The notes under the pieces were generated by a model. That model saw only the letters and a program-made list of their open reading frames with translations, was not told where the DNA came from and did not search any database. The translations under genes were made by a program, and so were the position numbers. 64,000 nt of DNA from Madurella fahalii (taxonomy: Eukaryota > Ascomycota > Sordariomycetes > Sordariales): contig CM056877.1 of the NCBI GenBank assembly GCA_029876055.1, forward strand, positions 3,844,001 to 3,908,000. The letters run 5' to 3'. Below, piece by piece: positions 11,484 to 23,326 of this stretch (the stretch's first letter is position 1; each line of letters starts with the position of its first letter).

Positions 11484-12972
11484 CTGGGGGCAAGAGGATT
11501 CTATAAGCTCACCGGACGAGGATCAGCGCAGACGAGTCAAAAGCCGTCTGCAGCTGATTCTCGGACTTGACGCGTCGCAACAGCCTCTCTGTCGCCTCGG
11601 GATAACAAGGTTATCGCAGGGAGCAGCAAAGGATGTATTGTCGTCGAGCGGAGCGGACCCGGGACGCGACGCGTTTCCGGCTGGTTGGGTGCGGTGAGTG
11701 CGGGCTCGGCGTTGCCGCTGCTGGTCGAATCGAAGGAACAGGGGGAAAATTAAAAATAAAAAAAAGTGTCGGATGAATTAAAGGAGCGACAAGAAAGCGA
11801 GAAAACAACGTCTTTGGACTTTCGGACACATCGAGGCGTGTGCAGTCGCTTTCCGGAAGGGAGACTTGAGCAGATTGGAGTTGAAGGTTGCTCGAGCCTG
11901 CAAACGTGCAGCAAGGAAGACGCGAGGATGGCCGTGGTCTGGCTAGGAAGGGGACGGACAGGCGGCGGAGTGTCGTGGGCCGGCTGGCAATAATTTTTTG
12001 GCCGGGAACAGCTCTTTTTTAATGAACTGGCATTCCCTGTCCCACTCCACCTGCTTGGCCAGATAATCTCGCTCTCATTTGGCAGATGGTCGGTACCCAG
12101 TGTGTTGCCCAGGGGAGCCGGACACAACACTGGCAACGGGCCCTTGTCCGACAGGTCACCGGCAACAGTCGCAACGTTTCCAGCATCGAGGCAAAGCATG
12201 GCTGTCAGTCCAAGTGGACTTGCATATGCGACCGCGCCGCCCTTCTCTCTGCTGTGATTTGCATCTTGAGCCTCGCAAAACTCCAATTTTGGAGCGGCCA
12301 CGACAGACACGCATGGACGCCATGGCACTAAAAAGGGATCCGCCAAGGGCGCGGGGCCGAATAGCAACTGCACACACGGCGGACCCCAGGATAGAGCTCA
12401 ACCCTGGTGATGCTGGGTTCCGAGGGCCCAGCAGAGGTTGGGGTTGAGAAAGTTCAGTTGTTTATTATGCGTCCAAGAGCCGGGCGGTGTCCCTGGTTCT
12501 TCTCGGCTCGTCCCGAAGCAAGCCACGGCGGCCCCGGTATTCATTCAGATCGAGTGAGGTGTCAAAGAAAGCGGTGCGCGCCAAATCCGGTCAGATATTT
12601 TAGAAATATGTCTGAGTACAGAGCGGGAACGACTCGTGCACTTGGAGCATCGGACAGGGCCCAATCCGCCCGCCCGATTGTCTCGAACGACGTCGAGCCC
12701 AGCCAACGCACACAACAAGAGGCGCGCCTGGCCGCATCGTATGTGGAGGCTTGCTGCTGCAGCTTGCGCCTAACTGATGCCCGAGGTGAACTGGCGCGAC
12801 TCGCTAACCCTTGACCGTCTTTTGATTGGTGTTTCCCAGCAATACACGATGACGTCGAGCCTCGAGGCTCAACAAATGAGCATGTCCCAGCACGTCCAAA
12901 TCCGAAAATACTCAGACAACCAAAAACGAGAAAAACCCAAACTCCAAATACCCCCCAAGCCCCCGTTCATAC
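11484..12972. other. Intergenic: upstream region of the large gene
   Basis: No gene recognised. It contains the promoter and leader of the 4323-11483 gene and the 3' flank of the 12973-13545 gene. A short imperfect palindrome, GATAAC-AAG-GTTATC, lies at about 11601-11615. Open frames here are shadows of GC-rich noncoding DNA. Confidence 0.5.
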
Positions 12973-13545
12973 CTAGCAGAAATAGTCGAATTCATCGTCA
13001 GAGCTCACCAGCACCGGTGCCGGGAAAGACTTGGTGGCTGCCGATGTCGCGGTACTCTTGCACCGTTCTGTGACACGGGGGTCCTCTTCAGTATGCATCC
13101 CGAGGCAGGACATCGCACCGCCGGTTATGGACTCACCAGTCTGCTGGTCACATTCCCCTACAGAAAACGAACCAGTCCCGTTGTTGGCAAGGTCGGCACA
13201 CACGTTTTTCTGGTTGTCGCACGCCCGGATGGCGGCCGTCTCGTAATCGGGCTAGTCCCGGTTGATCAAGTCAGCAACTGCCTGGACATTTACAAAAAAA
13301 GGGCTCCTCGGCGGCCATACAAATGTGTCCCCGTCGACCTCGAACGGCCTCTCCGGGTCGCCCGAGTTGGTGATGGCGGAGGCCCCCGCGCCGCCCAGGG
13401 CGCCCGTGAAGACCTGTAGGTTCGTGGTTTGCCGGGGAGCAAGCATGGCCATTCGGAACCCGCTCTGGATGGACGCCTCGAGATTGACCGATGCGACGGC
13501 GACGGCAGACCAGGCCGCCAGAAGATAGAAGGAGACGTGCTGCAT
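12973..13545 (-). CDS. Small secreted cysteine-containing protein
   Basis: Three-exon model on the minus strand: 13545-13321, 13251-13137 and 13067-12973, giving 144 residues. The product begins with a signal peptide (hydrophobic SFYLLAAWSAVAVASV). Exons 2 and 3 carry the Cys-spaced core IRACDNQKNVCADLANN, FSVGECDQQ and the C-terminal FDYFC. This layout (RxCDxQxNxCAxxAN, then CDxQ, ending in FxC) is familiar from a widespread family of small secreted fungal proteins of unknown role. Both introns are 69 nt: intron 1 is GTATGG to GACTAG with GCTGAC as branch, and its acceptor contains what would otherwise be an in-frame stop; intron 2 is GTGAGT to TCACAG. A 42-nt alternative donor (GTAAAT) for intron 1 is also in frame but is short for a fungus. 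No enzymatic function is claimed. Confidence 0.75.
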
Positions 13546-14745
13546 TATGAAGGTAATACTGTAAACAGCGTAAAGGACCCGCCTGGATTAGTTTGTAAAG
13601 ACTGACAGAATGGTAAACAACTGTATTAATTCGAAGCGTCAAGGTTGATTTACATGTCCATCGCCCAGCAAGGATGAAATGGGAAAAAGAAATCCACCAC
13701 GCAAATCTCGTGAAGAGACGCAATAAAGAACCATAGTCCTGCAGCCCGATCTACGCACTACCCGGAGGGACGCTATCCATAACGCACCAACAGCCTGGCA
13801 GCCTCTCGCAATAAGTGAAATGTCGACGCTGAAACCATCCCGAGACAGATGCGATCAAAGCTCGAGCGGAAACGGGAAAAGGGGGTGGGAACCAAAGCAC
13901 GTGACATGGGCGCTCAGGCACAATCACCGTGTTCACTGTGCCTGCGCCAGAGTCCGTAATCCCGCCCCAAAACTTCAGATGACAGACGATAAGCTGCAGG
14001 AACGGCGGCGGGGGTTAGAGCGGGGGAAAGATGTTACGGAGCCTCAACAACTATACCTCAGGCACCTCAACACCGGCGGGGCATCAGTCCCCGTGGATTT
14101 GCTTTACTGAGCGATTGTATTAAAGGTCCTACTACCACAGCGCTAACGAGCTACTTCCGTGCGGGCTTAGGAACAGATATCCGACCCAGATCCAGTTTAG
14201 CCCATCGCAACATAAAAGAGAAGGCGGAACATGAGAGAGATAGAATAGAGAAAAGAGAAAGTGAGAGAGATGAAAATGTCCCATTTCGGCTGGCATCCTG
14301 CAAATGCTTTTCCAGCAGCCCCCTCCTGCTCATTCCCCGTCCACTACCACAACCGGGCATAGAAAATCCCACCGTGGCTGCTGCTTCTCATTTCCTCCCG
14401 CGGCTCGGAGCACCGTGGGATATTTATTAAGCTCGAGCCTCGCTGTGCCGTTTTCTTCTTTGCTCATGAATGCTGAAACCGGAACGTTGTCGCTGCCGAC
14501 GACCGGTTATGGGACGAATAAATATCCTCTAATCCTCTTCCCTCCTCGACTCATGAGAAATGGGGGTACCGAACATCGAGACCGTGGTTGACTTCCGTAA
14601 ACTCCGTATGCTCCCAATGAAGACAAGAAGCGGAATAAAAAAACCGCCCGAACGGGCGGGGGTGAGCAAGCAGACCGGGGTAGCTACGAAGAGTGCGGTC
14701 ATGGTTTTCGCCAGGTTCGGGGGCGGAGAGCGTAGCCACACCGTT
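13546..14745. other. Intergenic, purine-rich patch
   Basis: No gene recognised. A purine-rich GA patch lies at about 14215-14280. The left end is the promoter of the small secreted protein and the right end the 3' flank of the membrane protein gene. Confidence 0.5.
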
Positions 14746-15515
14746 TTAAAAGTTTGCCGCCGTATTGACCTGGGTCGGCGCGTGGTAGCTCTCCAGGGTG
14801 CTCTGGAATGGAGAGCGGCCGCTCATGGAGCCTCCCGTATCGGGCTTGTCGACGGTGCTGCCGTAATCCATCAGGACATCGTTCTCTTCATTGTGCTTCT
14901 TGCGACCCCAGATCCTCCAGGCGACCAGCGCCAACCCGCCGAGAATGATGGCACCGCCGACACCGACGACCACGCCAATCACCGTGTCCCGCGTCTGCGG
15001 TGACATGCCCGACTGGCTGTTGCCGCTATCGGCAAGGCCGGGGGTTTGCGTCGAAACGGAAGCACTGGTCAGCGTCGTCTGGGAGCCGTCCGGGTTGGTG
15101 CTCGTGATGGTCGTGAAGTGCGTAATGACAGTTGGCTCCGGATCATCCGCGGGTGCAGAACTCGAAGATGACGGATCCGACGATGGTTCAGGGGGGGCGT
15201 TGAGCTGGGGGGCGGCCTCTGGGATGAGGAACTCGTGGTCGGGTCAGGGTCCGGCGCGGAAGTCGAATCATCTGTCGGCGTCGAAGTGGATGATGGGGAT
15301 GAGGAGCTTGAACTTGTCGTCCGCGGCGGAGTACTTGTGGTCTCTGGCGTACTGCTAGTTGACGTGACCGCGTCGCTGGAGTCTCCATCGTCCTGCCTCT
15401 GCTGAAGCGCCCTGACGTTGCTACCACCGTGGTTGACATTGATGAACGTAGCCTCGGCGACAGATATTGCCGAGAGCCCCAGAACGAGGAGCTCGAGTGC
15501 TCTGCTGAGCTGCAT
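14746..15515 (-). CDS. Ser/Thr-rich single-pass membrane protein, frame broken
   Basis: Starts at ATG 15515 with a signal peptide (ALELLVLGLSAISVAEA), then a long Ser/Thr/Pro-rich stretch expected to be O-mannosylated. In a second frame it continues through EPSSDPSSSSSAPADD, a Thr-rich juxtamembrane part, one transmembrane helix (VIGVVVGVGGAIILGGLALV), a basic stop-transfer (WRIWGRKK) and a short acidic tail ending at 14746. This is the layout of Mid2/Wsc-like wall sensors and related fungal mucin-like proteins, without a WSC domain. The two halves are in different frames, and the switch falls at a run of seven G (15191-15197; C on the coding strand). One extra base in that run would make the frame continuous. 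No GT-AG intron is available in this Ser/Thr region, so a sequencing indel or a real frameshift is the likely cause. Confidence 0.7.
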
Positions 15516-18500
15516 CGTGTCGGATATGGTACGTGACGTGTCTAGTAATGCGATGAGGTTATCGCCGCAAAGGGCGAGATGGAGAAACCAGGGGGGAAAG
15601 CGACACCCTCAGAAAGCGATGTTCCCGTCCTAACAGCGCCTCACTTTACTGCTCGTTTGATGTGGTGAACTTGGCCGATGTAGGGGTGGGAAGGCGGCAA
15701 ATCGCAACGCAGACGGTTGGTTACCACGCAGCGAAATGAAAGGGCTTTCCCACGTATGGCCTGTGTATGCCGAAAAGCACCGTTTCGTTTCGGGCGTAAT
15801 CGCGGGCCGCTGGTCAAACAAAAATAACGGTGCGAAGGTGGAGTGAAGCGAACTTAAGATAATTGTAAACGAGGGCGGGAAAATGCGGAAACGGACAACG
15901 AGTGAATTTGTAGAATGGTTTTGCGGCTGTCAGGATAGGTAAGGCAGTGTCGAGAGGGAAAAAAGGACAAGCGCTGGGCAGAAAGGCCTTGTTTGCAGAT
16001 TGCGTGGGCGCGAAATGCGGAACGGAAGGGAGGGGAGCAAGGCCTGCAAGGGTCGCAAGGGGATTGCGGCAGGGGAGGGAGCCACTGGTTGATGGGCTCG
16101 TATCCCAGCAGCAGTGGGCAACTCGGGAACGGAGAAGCTGCCAGCAGCGGTCCCCGTGGCCGAGGGGGGAGCTCTGGTCAGAGCCGGCCCGTTTACAATG
16201 CTTGTCTGCGATCCGCCACCCGACCTCAATGCCCTGTTGTTGCTGTTTTGCGGGCTTTCCTACTATGCTACAAATCTGCTGGTGATGTCGTGCCCAAACG
16301 ATTGGAGGGTGGGTTAAGCAAGCAGATACCCACATAAGCGGATCCATCCCCAGCGCCTTCACGCGGGTCCGATCCGTGTTGACTGGCATCCCCGCGGTGT
16401 CGGATGGCGTGCATTCATTCCACTTCAGAGCCCGTTCAGCGAGCCAGGTTGCGCAACAAATTTCACTATCGTGTACAAAATAATGAAGCTTGTCTTAGGA
16501 ATGCTACATACAGCGCAGTACACGTACATGTCTGGGGGCGATACTCGCCTGGACAGCCTTATGCCCGGCCACTCGGCCAAAAATAAATCTCGCTAAAATC
16601 AAATTGAGTGACAGTCAGTGCGCGATTCTGCGGGGATGAACAACCCTTTTCAAGGCAGATCAGCCTTGTGTGCATGACCCGAGGTATGCACGGTTTTGCA
16701 CGGCTTGTTTCTTAGTGTAGACGCAAATACAGAGAGGGCTTCGAAGATCGCCAGAACCGACAAGGTGCTGGCTGGAAACATGCTGGCGGGGCGTACCGTG
16801 ACGACATTTGGGACGAGAACCGGTTTGATGAGACCACGTCAATTGTTCCTTTGTCGCCAAGACGAACCCTTCTAATGCCCCTTTATAAACGGGCAGCGCA
16901 CGGAAAAAACGCAGTCAACGTTACACTCACCAGTGTCACCTGTGCTGACTGAGTGGACAGTTTTCCCTACCGTGGAAGGGCACAGTGCAGCGGCAAAATT
17001 TGTCGAGCGATGTAACCTCACTGGCTCTCCTTATTACCTAAGCGGGAATTGCCACCCCAAAAAAAACTTGTTCAACTGAAGGAGAAACATGTCGCTGCCT
17101 CGGCTTTCGCGCTACACGTAGAACTGTACGATCTAACGTGTTTCCGACGCCACTCACCGCCAAGCGATTAGTGTGATAAAAGCCGTCGTCTATTGGAGCT
17201 TGCCGCTACCGACCGTCGATGAAGTCCCCGCTCCACCTACCCTGAGCAGACTTTACGAAGCGTAACCGCGCAGGACTAGGACGGGACTGCAATGTTCTTC
17301 CTCTCCAACTCAGTGTATGGAGAGAAAGCGCTGGGCAAGCCGAAGGGTCTGTTAAAGGAAGTAGTAGAGAAAATGCCTTAGTCGTCGCATACTATGTCTT
17401 GGTCGCACTAATAGAGGGCTTGGAGGGCAACCGTAACGGAAAGATCGCTATGAAGAGCTGCTTCCGAGGACTTGAGAATCGTTTGAGCAAGCACTACTGT
17501 GAAACTGGGAGTCGCCGCTGCGGGCGTTAGACTACCGAGTGGCTGCTCTCGGAACTGGCTGGATTGACCGAAGTTTGACTATGAATACCATAGAGTACGG
17601 GTCCGGTTTGGGTGTCGTTGTCGCTGCCCCCGGGGGAAATGCATTCCCACGCATCCAGATTGAGTCTTGGGTTGCCCAGTGACGCCCGTATCCTTCACAC
17701 GGAGCATGAACAACAAAAGTTTAGTATCAAAATCACCCCAGTGGTATGCGCAGGGTGAGCCGAAGTCAGCGTTGCTGGCTAATATTCTATCTTCTCTTTC
17801 ACGAGCCGCAAAAACATACAAGGACGAGCACGCCTGATGAGTCACCCGACATTGAAGCCCCCGCTAGTTGTTGCATTGGAAGCCGACTCCCTAAATCTAC
17901 GAGATGCAGAAAGCATCGTCTCGGACGGACTGTCCGTTGGGCTGCTGTGGTAAAGGAACAACCCAACATATCCGGGTGGGAAGAGAGCCGGCTTCTGTTT
18001 CCTTACCTATGCCCCGTGGGAAAATGAAATGAGAGCGATGACGGCTCGGAGCAAATGTTGTGGTCTCGATAGTTTGGCCGCCTGCAGGCGTTGATGGCAA
18101 CACACCCTACCGCCTAGACTCTCTAAAGCTTTCTGAACACTATGACGCCGTTGCTATGCCCTCAATTTCTCCACCATAATACTCCTCCGAGTTTCACTCC
18201 ATCGACAGCCTCTCCTCCCTCTTCGACTCGGTATGCAAACCACCGTACCAAGAGGCGGTGAATAGAGAGGAGGATGCCCGTCGTAAGGTTGGGCCACAAG
18301 CGTTTTCGGCAAACTAGAGTCACAGGTTTCAGTGGAATAGTAAAGGCTGACGACGATACATCGAGAGATGTATGCCTCTATTACACTCGCCTACATCTCC
18401 AGAATTATGTCGTATGCCGGAATCAAGAAGCGCGGCTGTTCTAGCAAGCGTTCATTCTATCCGATCGCGGGTCAAACCGGGCAGTGACAGGTGACACAGA

Positions 18501-20396
18501 ATCTCTCAGGCCTTGAGCCCTCGCTGAAATCAAGATGACGGGGTGCAAAAGGCCGGAAACAAGGAGCAGCTAATTTGCACACAGCACCAACATCTTGTGT
18601 TGGTCCAACTCTCCACCTTAACCATACGATATAGGTATGAATTGGCCAACCAGGCTGCTCCAGGGGCGGCATCCATAACGAGCCAGCCATTTCGGTTCCA
18701 TGCGTTGCACCAAAGAGCTGCCGCCGCCTCCTCGGGAGGACCCACATCGAAAGGCGGTTGGTTCCTGCAGGTGGCCCGTGACAATGTAGTGTAGGGCCGC
18801 AGCGCTTGGACCCGGATGCCCTACCAGGACGGAATTCTACGCGCACAGATTATTCAGGAGGATGACAAAGCGCCAAGCGACGATGGATGGCTCCTCCACA
18901 GGGCGTTCAAAATATTTTTGCAGCGGCCGGGCCGAGGTATCAGCGTCGCACTGGACCCGAACAGCAGAGCGACGGAACTGGGGAAGGAAAGGATGCAGGG
19001 ACGCGGCCACACGTGTGCACATGGATGATAGGGACATGGGAGGAAAGCCGCAATCGATCGTCGAACATGGACGACGTTCTCGAACGTCTGGTTTTGGCAA
19101 CCCAGATCAAGCCTCAAGCCTCGGTTGATTGCGCCGGGCGGGTGCGTCCGTTTGATAGTGGATATGCCCGGACGCCACTTTCTGTCCATTTGGAGAAGCC
19201 CACCTTTTCTCAGCGACCATGGGCTTGCCGATTGAATCGGTCCCTGATCACCGCAGAGCCTCAATGCCAGGGCGCCGAGAGGGGAAGTGATCGAAGCCAC
19301 CCCCCGCGCGCGCGCGATATAGGGCACGCCCCGGATCGGCAGCGAATGCAAGCAAGGACCACAACACAACTGAGAGATTGAGTGCGTCGCCAACTGACCC
19401 GGGAAATCCATCAGCCAAATACCCAAATACCCGGCGCATCGTGCATTAGCGCAGGATGCAATTCGTTCAATATTGGCCATGGCCACGGCAGCGCAGAGGA
19501 ATCGGCGCACTAACGGCGGGGGATCTGGCCGAATGAGAAGAGAGAGCTGGCCGGCCGAGTCAGCCTGGTAGGGTCCAATCTTCCACCATCTATCCACCGC
19601 AGGCAGAAGCCCAATGCCGCCTGCATTGGGCATGGCGTCGGTCAGAAAACAGTTGGCTGTTGGTTCGGGCAACGCGGGGATCTTGTGCAAGAAGGCCATG
19701 TATCGTCTTGGCAGGGGCCGATTTCCTCTTCTGGACCCAGGTGACCGGATGCACGGCAAAGTCAGCCATCGGCGCCACCAAGCAGGAAGAAAAAGCTCGA
19801 GAGGCCGAAAATGAGAGACAAGAGACGAGAGACGGGAGCCGGGAGCTGGGAGACGGTAGGCGAGAGATGCATCTTGATTTGAGCTCCCATGGCCCTCGAA
19901 GTTATCGGGTGCTGCTCTGCGATCCAGCGCCAGCACTCGGTCTCATGCAGGATGTGGACGGTTGATGGCAAGCGAAGACGGGCGGTTGGGCCTCGAGGCG
20001 CGGGCGCGAGTGGAGGGTTGCTACTCATGCGTGATAATTTCCCACACCCCCTGCCCCCGCGGACGTTGGAGTGGGCGAGGACTCGGTGCTTGACTAGCAT
20101 CCATGTGAGTGGTAGGGCTCCTCCCGATACTCCGGGAGTCACTCGCGGTGCGCGGGGGGCCCGAGTCCATATGAGAAGCTGCGGCGCCCTCTGCAAGCCT
20201 GCCTCGCCTTCTCTGCCCTGCTCCTGTCCGCGTCTCTCAGTCAACACCAGACCGGCGTGCTCTCCCGGCCGTGCAAACATCTTGTTTGCGTCCTTTCATT
20301 GTTGCTCACGCAGCATCATTCGCTCTTTACGGCCCCGTGGCCAGCCACTCCTTTCTTGTATACACCACCAGTCCTTCTTAATATCCAGACCCCGTA
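15516..20396. other. Long gene-poor stretch
   Basis: About 4.9 kb without a gene I can support. Base composition is ordinary, with no obvious RIP-like AT richness. There is a short CG dinucleotide run near 19308-19317. A 360-codon stop-free frame on the minus strand (about 18854-19936) lacks a good start, domain or intron pattern. The right end is the chitinase promoter. No tRNA or 5S signature was found by eye. Confidence 0.4.
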
Positions 20397-23326
20397 ATGT
20401 TCACCAAGACGCTGGCTCTTGCGGCTCTGGCCGCTGCCCCCGCCCTGGCAAACCCAGCCGTCAATGTCTACTGGGGGCAAAAGGGTCTCGAGCCCGACAG
20501 GCTCAGGACCTTTTGTGATACGCCGGGCTTCGACTACGTCACTGTTGGTTTCGTCAACAGGTCCCCCGAACACGATCCATCCGGTCTGAAGTACCCGGGA
20601 ACCGACTTCGCCATTCACTGCATGAAGGCCTATTATCAGGACGCGCAGCACCATGATTCGAGGCTTCTGAGCAAATGTGGCCGCATCGCCGCTGATGTCA
20701 GGTACTGCCAGAAGAAGGGAAAGAAGGTGTTGCTCTCCATCGGCGGCCAAGTGAGTGCCGCGTCAGACTACAGCATCTCGAGCCCCCCTGAGGGAGAGTA
20801 TTTTGCCGACTTCATCTGGGGCGCCTTTGGCCCCTACAACCCCTCTTGGACCAAAGCGAGACCTTTCGACGACTTCTATGGCGGCGCCGACAAGGGGGAG
20901 GAACACTTCGTGTTTGATGGCTTTGACTTTGACATCGAGGAGAAGTTCGGTGAGTCGTTCACTACCTGGGCTATGATCTGACGATGCTGGATGCTAACAT
21001 CCGTCTAGAGGACCAAACTGGCTACGTCGCCATGGTCAGAAGGCTCCGTGCCCTGACCCAGATGGACTCTAGCAAGAAGTATCTCATCACAGCCGCTCCG
21101 GAATGTCCTCTCACCGATCGATGGTTCAAGATGAAGACCATCATACAGGAATGTGCCTTTGATGCTCTGTTCATCCAGTTCTACAACAACGAGGTTTGCG
21201 AGGGCAGCAATAACAATTTCGATCAATGGGTAGCCCACCTCGCTGGCACCGCCAGCAAGGACGCAAAAATCTTCATTGGACTCCCTGGCTCTCCTGAGGC
21301 CGCGAACTCGGGCTACCTTGGCCCGCTCGAGGCGCGTAACGTGTTGCTTGCGCACATGAAGAAGCCGTCGTTCGGAGGAGTCATGGTTTGGGACGCGTTC
21401 CTTGGCAGCCAGCGGCCACAAGGTGCCGGCGGCAAGCGCTACTACGAGTGGCTGCACACCCTCATCGGTGCCACGCCCGCACCTACAACCCCGCCGGTGC
21501 CGGCACCGACTGCTTGCGTCAAGGAACACGTGGTCGTGGCGGGCGACACCTGCTACGATCTCGCAAACCACTACGGCCTCGACCTCGCCGAGCTGATCCG
21601 ATACAACCTTGGCCTTAACTGCGCACTGAGCATAGGCCAGAGACTCTGCGTCAAGCTCGGCCACCTGCCTTCGAGCACTTCAACCATGGTGACGACGACA
21701 TCGACCACGACCAGCTCTTCTTCATCCGCCAGCAGCTCGACCGCCTCGACAAGCAGCTCGTCGAGCAGCACCTCCAAATCTAGCACCTCGACATCGGCTA
21801 GCACTACAACCACCACGTCGACGAGCAGCTCATCAAGCAGCTCCTCCACATCCAGCACCCCGACACCGTCCAGCACCACAACCACGTCAACAAGCACCTC
21901 GTCGAGCAGCACAGCGAGCAGCACGTCCAAATCTAGCACCTCGTCAAGCAGCACCTCGTTAAGCACTTCGTCGAGCAGCACGTCCAAATCTAGCACTTCG
22001 TCAAGCAGCACCTCGTCGAGCAGCATCTCGTCAAGCAGCACATCGAGCAGCACGTCCAAATCTAGAACCTCGTCGAGCAGCACGTCGAGCAGCACGTCGA
22101 GCAGCACGTCGAGCAGCACGTCGAGCAGCACGTCGAGCAGCACGTCGAGCAGCACGTCGAGCAGCACGTCGAGCAGCACGTCGAGCAGCACGTCGAGCAG
22201 CACGTCGAGCAGCACGTCGAGCAGCACGTCGAGCAGCACGTCGAGCAGCACGTCGAGCAGCACGTCGAGCAGCACCTCGTCAAGCAGCACATCGAGTAGC
22301 ACGTCAAGCAGCACGTCCAAATCTAGCACCTCGTCGAGCAGCACGTCGAGCAGCACATCAAGCAGCACCTCCGCATCCAGTTCTTCCAAACCCAGCTCCT
22401 CCGACACCAGCATTACAACCACGTCGACCAGCGCTACCCCGACCAGCACCTCCTCGTCAAGCACATCGGAAGCCTCTACAATCACCACGACCGTTAAGAC
22501 AACTTCTACTACAGCTAGCGATGCGACTACCAGCACCTCGACCAAGGAGGATGAAACTAGCACCTCCTCATCGTCGTCGAGCACTTCGGAACGCTCGACC
22601 ATCACTTCAGCCCCGGAGACAACCTTTACCGCAACTAGCGATGTGGCCACCAGCACCTCGACCGAGGATGATGATACTTGCGAGGACGATGAGACTAGCA
22701 CCTCGTTGCCTTCGAGCACTAGCTCAACCGTTGCCACCGAAACAATCTCCGCCTCGGCCAGTGGCAGCGTCTCGTCAACCTCGGACAGCGGTACCAACCC
22801 GACCAGCACCGCCTCGCAGAGCTACACGACGTCGACCATCTACTCGACCAAGACGTACACCATCACCAGCTGCGCGCCCACGGTCACGGCCGACTGCCCG
22901 GGCAAGATTGGCCACGTCACTACCGAGATTGTTGTCATCGGCACCACCGTCTGCCCGGTTACCGAGGAGGCCACCGCCACCGTGACCCCAGTCCCGTCCG
23001 GGAGCAAGTCCACGACCCCGGGGGCGGTCGCTACTTCTTCCAGCGCCGGCGGGGACGAGTATGACTCGACCTCGACCACAAAAGTCACCACCGTCAAGTT
23101 CACCACCATCACGGTGCCCAACCCCGACGCCACGAGCTCTCCTACTAGCAGCAGCACGGCCAAGCACACGCCCTCGGGCGGCTTCGTCCCCAGCAGCGGC
23201 TCGGGCGTCGTGACCCCTAGCTCGACGCCCAGCGTGCCCGTTACTGCCGGTGCCGGGCGCAATGCTGTTGTCGCGCTTGGCGTCCCAGCCGTTGTGGCGG
23301 CTGCTGCCTTGGTTCTGGCGCTCTAA
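20397..23326 (+). CDS. GPI-type GH18 chitinase with LysM and Ser/Thr stalk
   Basis: Two exons (20397-20949 and 21009-23326) give 956 residues. The order is: signal peptide (TLALAALAAAPALA); plant-type (class III) GH18 domain from about residue 20 (VNVYWGQ) to 330, with the catalytic signature DGFDFDIE at 174-181 where Glu181 is the expected acid; a Pro/Thr linker; a LysM at about 353-402 (HVVVAGDTCYDLANHYGL...YNLGLNC); about 500 residues of Ser/Thr; and a hydrophobic C-terminus (AVVALGVPAVVAAAALVLAL) typical of a GPI signal. It should hydrolyse chitin at the cell surface or wall, with LysM giving chitin binding. The 59-nt intron (GTGAGT, GCTAAC, TCTAG) sits just after the active site. The stalk is encoded by a perfect 12-bp tandem repeat, so its length is probably variable between strains. 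Confidence 0.9.
20950..21008 (+). other. Chitinase intron
   Basis: GTGAGT donor, ATGCTAAC branch, GTCTAG acceptor, 59 nt, phase 1. Removing it joins EKF to EDQTGY and restores one GH18 frame. Confidence 0.9.
22079..22275 (+). repeat. 12-bp minisatellite coding for Thr-Ser-Ser-Ser
   Basis: About sixteen near-perfect head-to-tail copies of a 12-bp unit (ACGTCGAGCAGC), with related imperfect units on both sides (about 21900-22380). The repeat is in frame and gives a TSSS polymer in the chitinase stalk. Identical codons in every copy point to recent expansion. The antisense strand is also open over the repeat, but that is a by-product of the unit length. Confidence 0.95.

Noticed and set aside
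18854..19936. 360-codon open frame on the minus strand in the gene-poor stretch
   Set aside because: Starts without ATG, shows no domain, signal or codon bias, and GC-rich noncoding DNA here often stays open for long runs.
21571..22809. 412-codon antisense frame opposite the chitinase stalk
   Set aside because: Pure consequence of a 12-bp repeat read on the other strand (LDVL polymer); no independent gene evidence.
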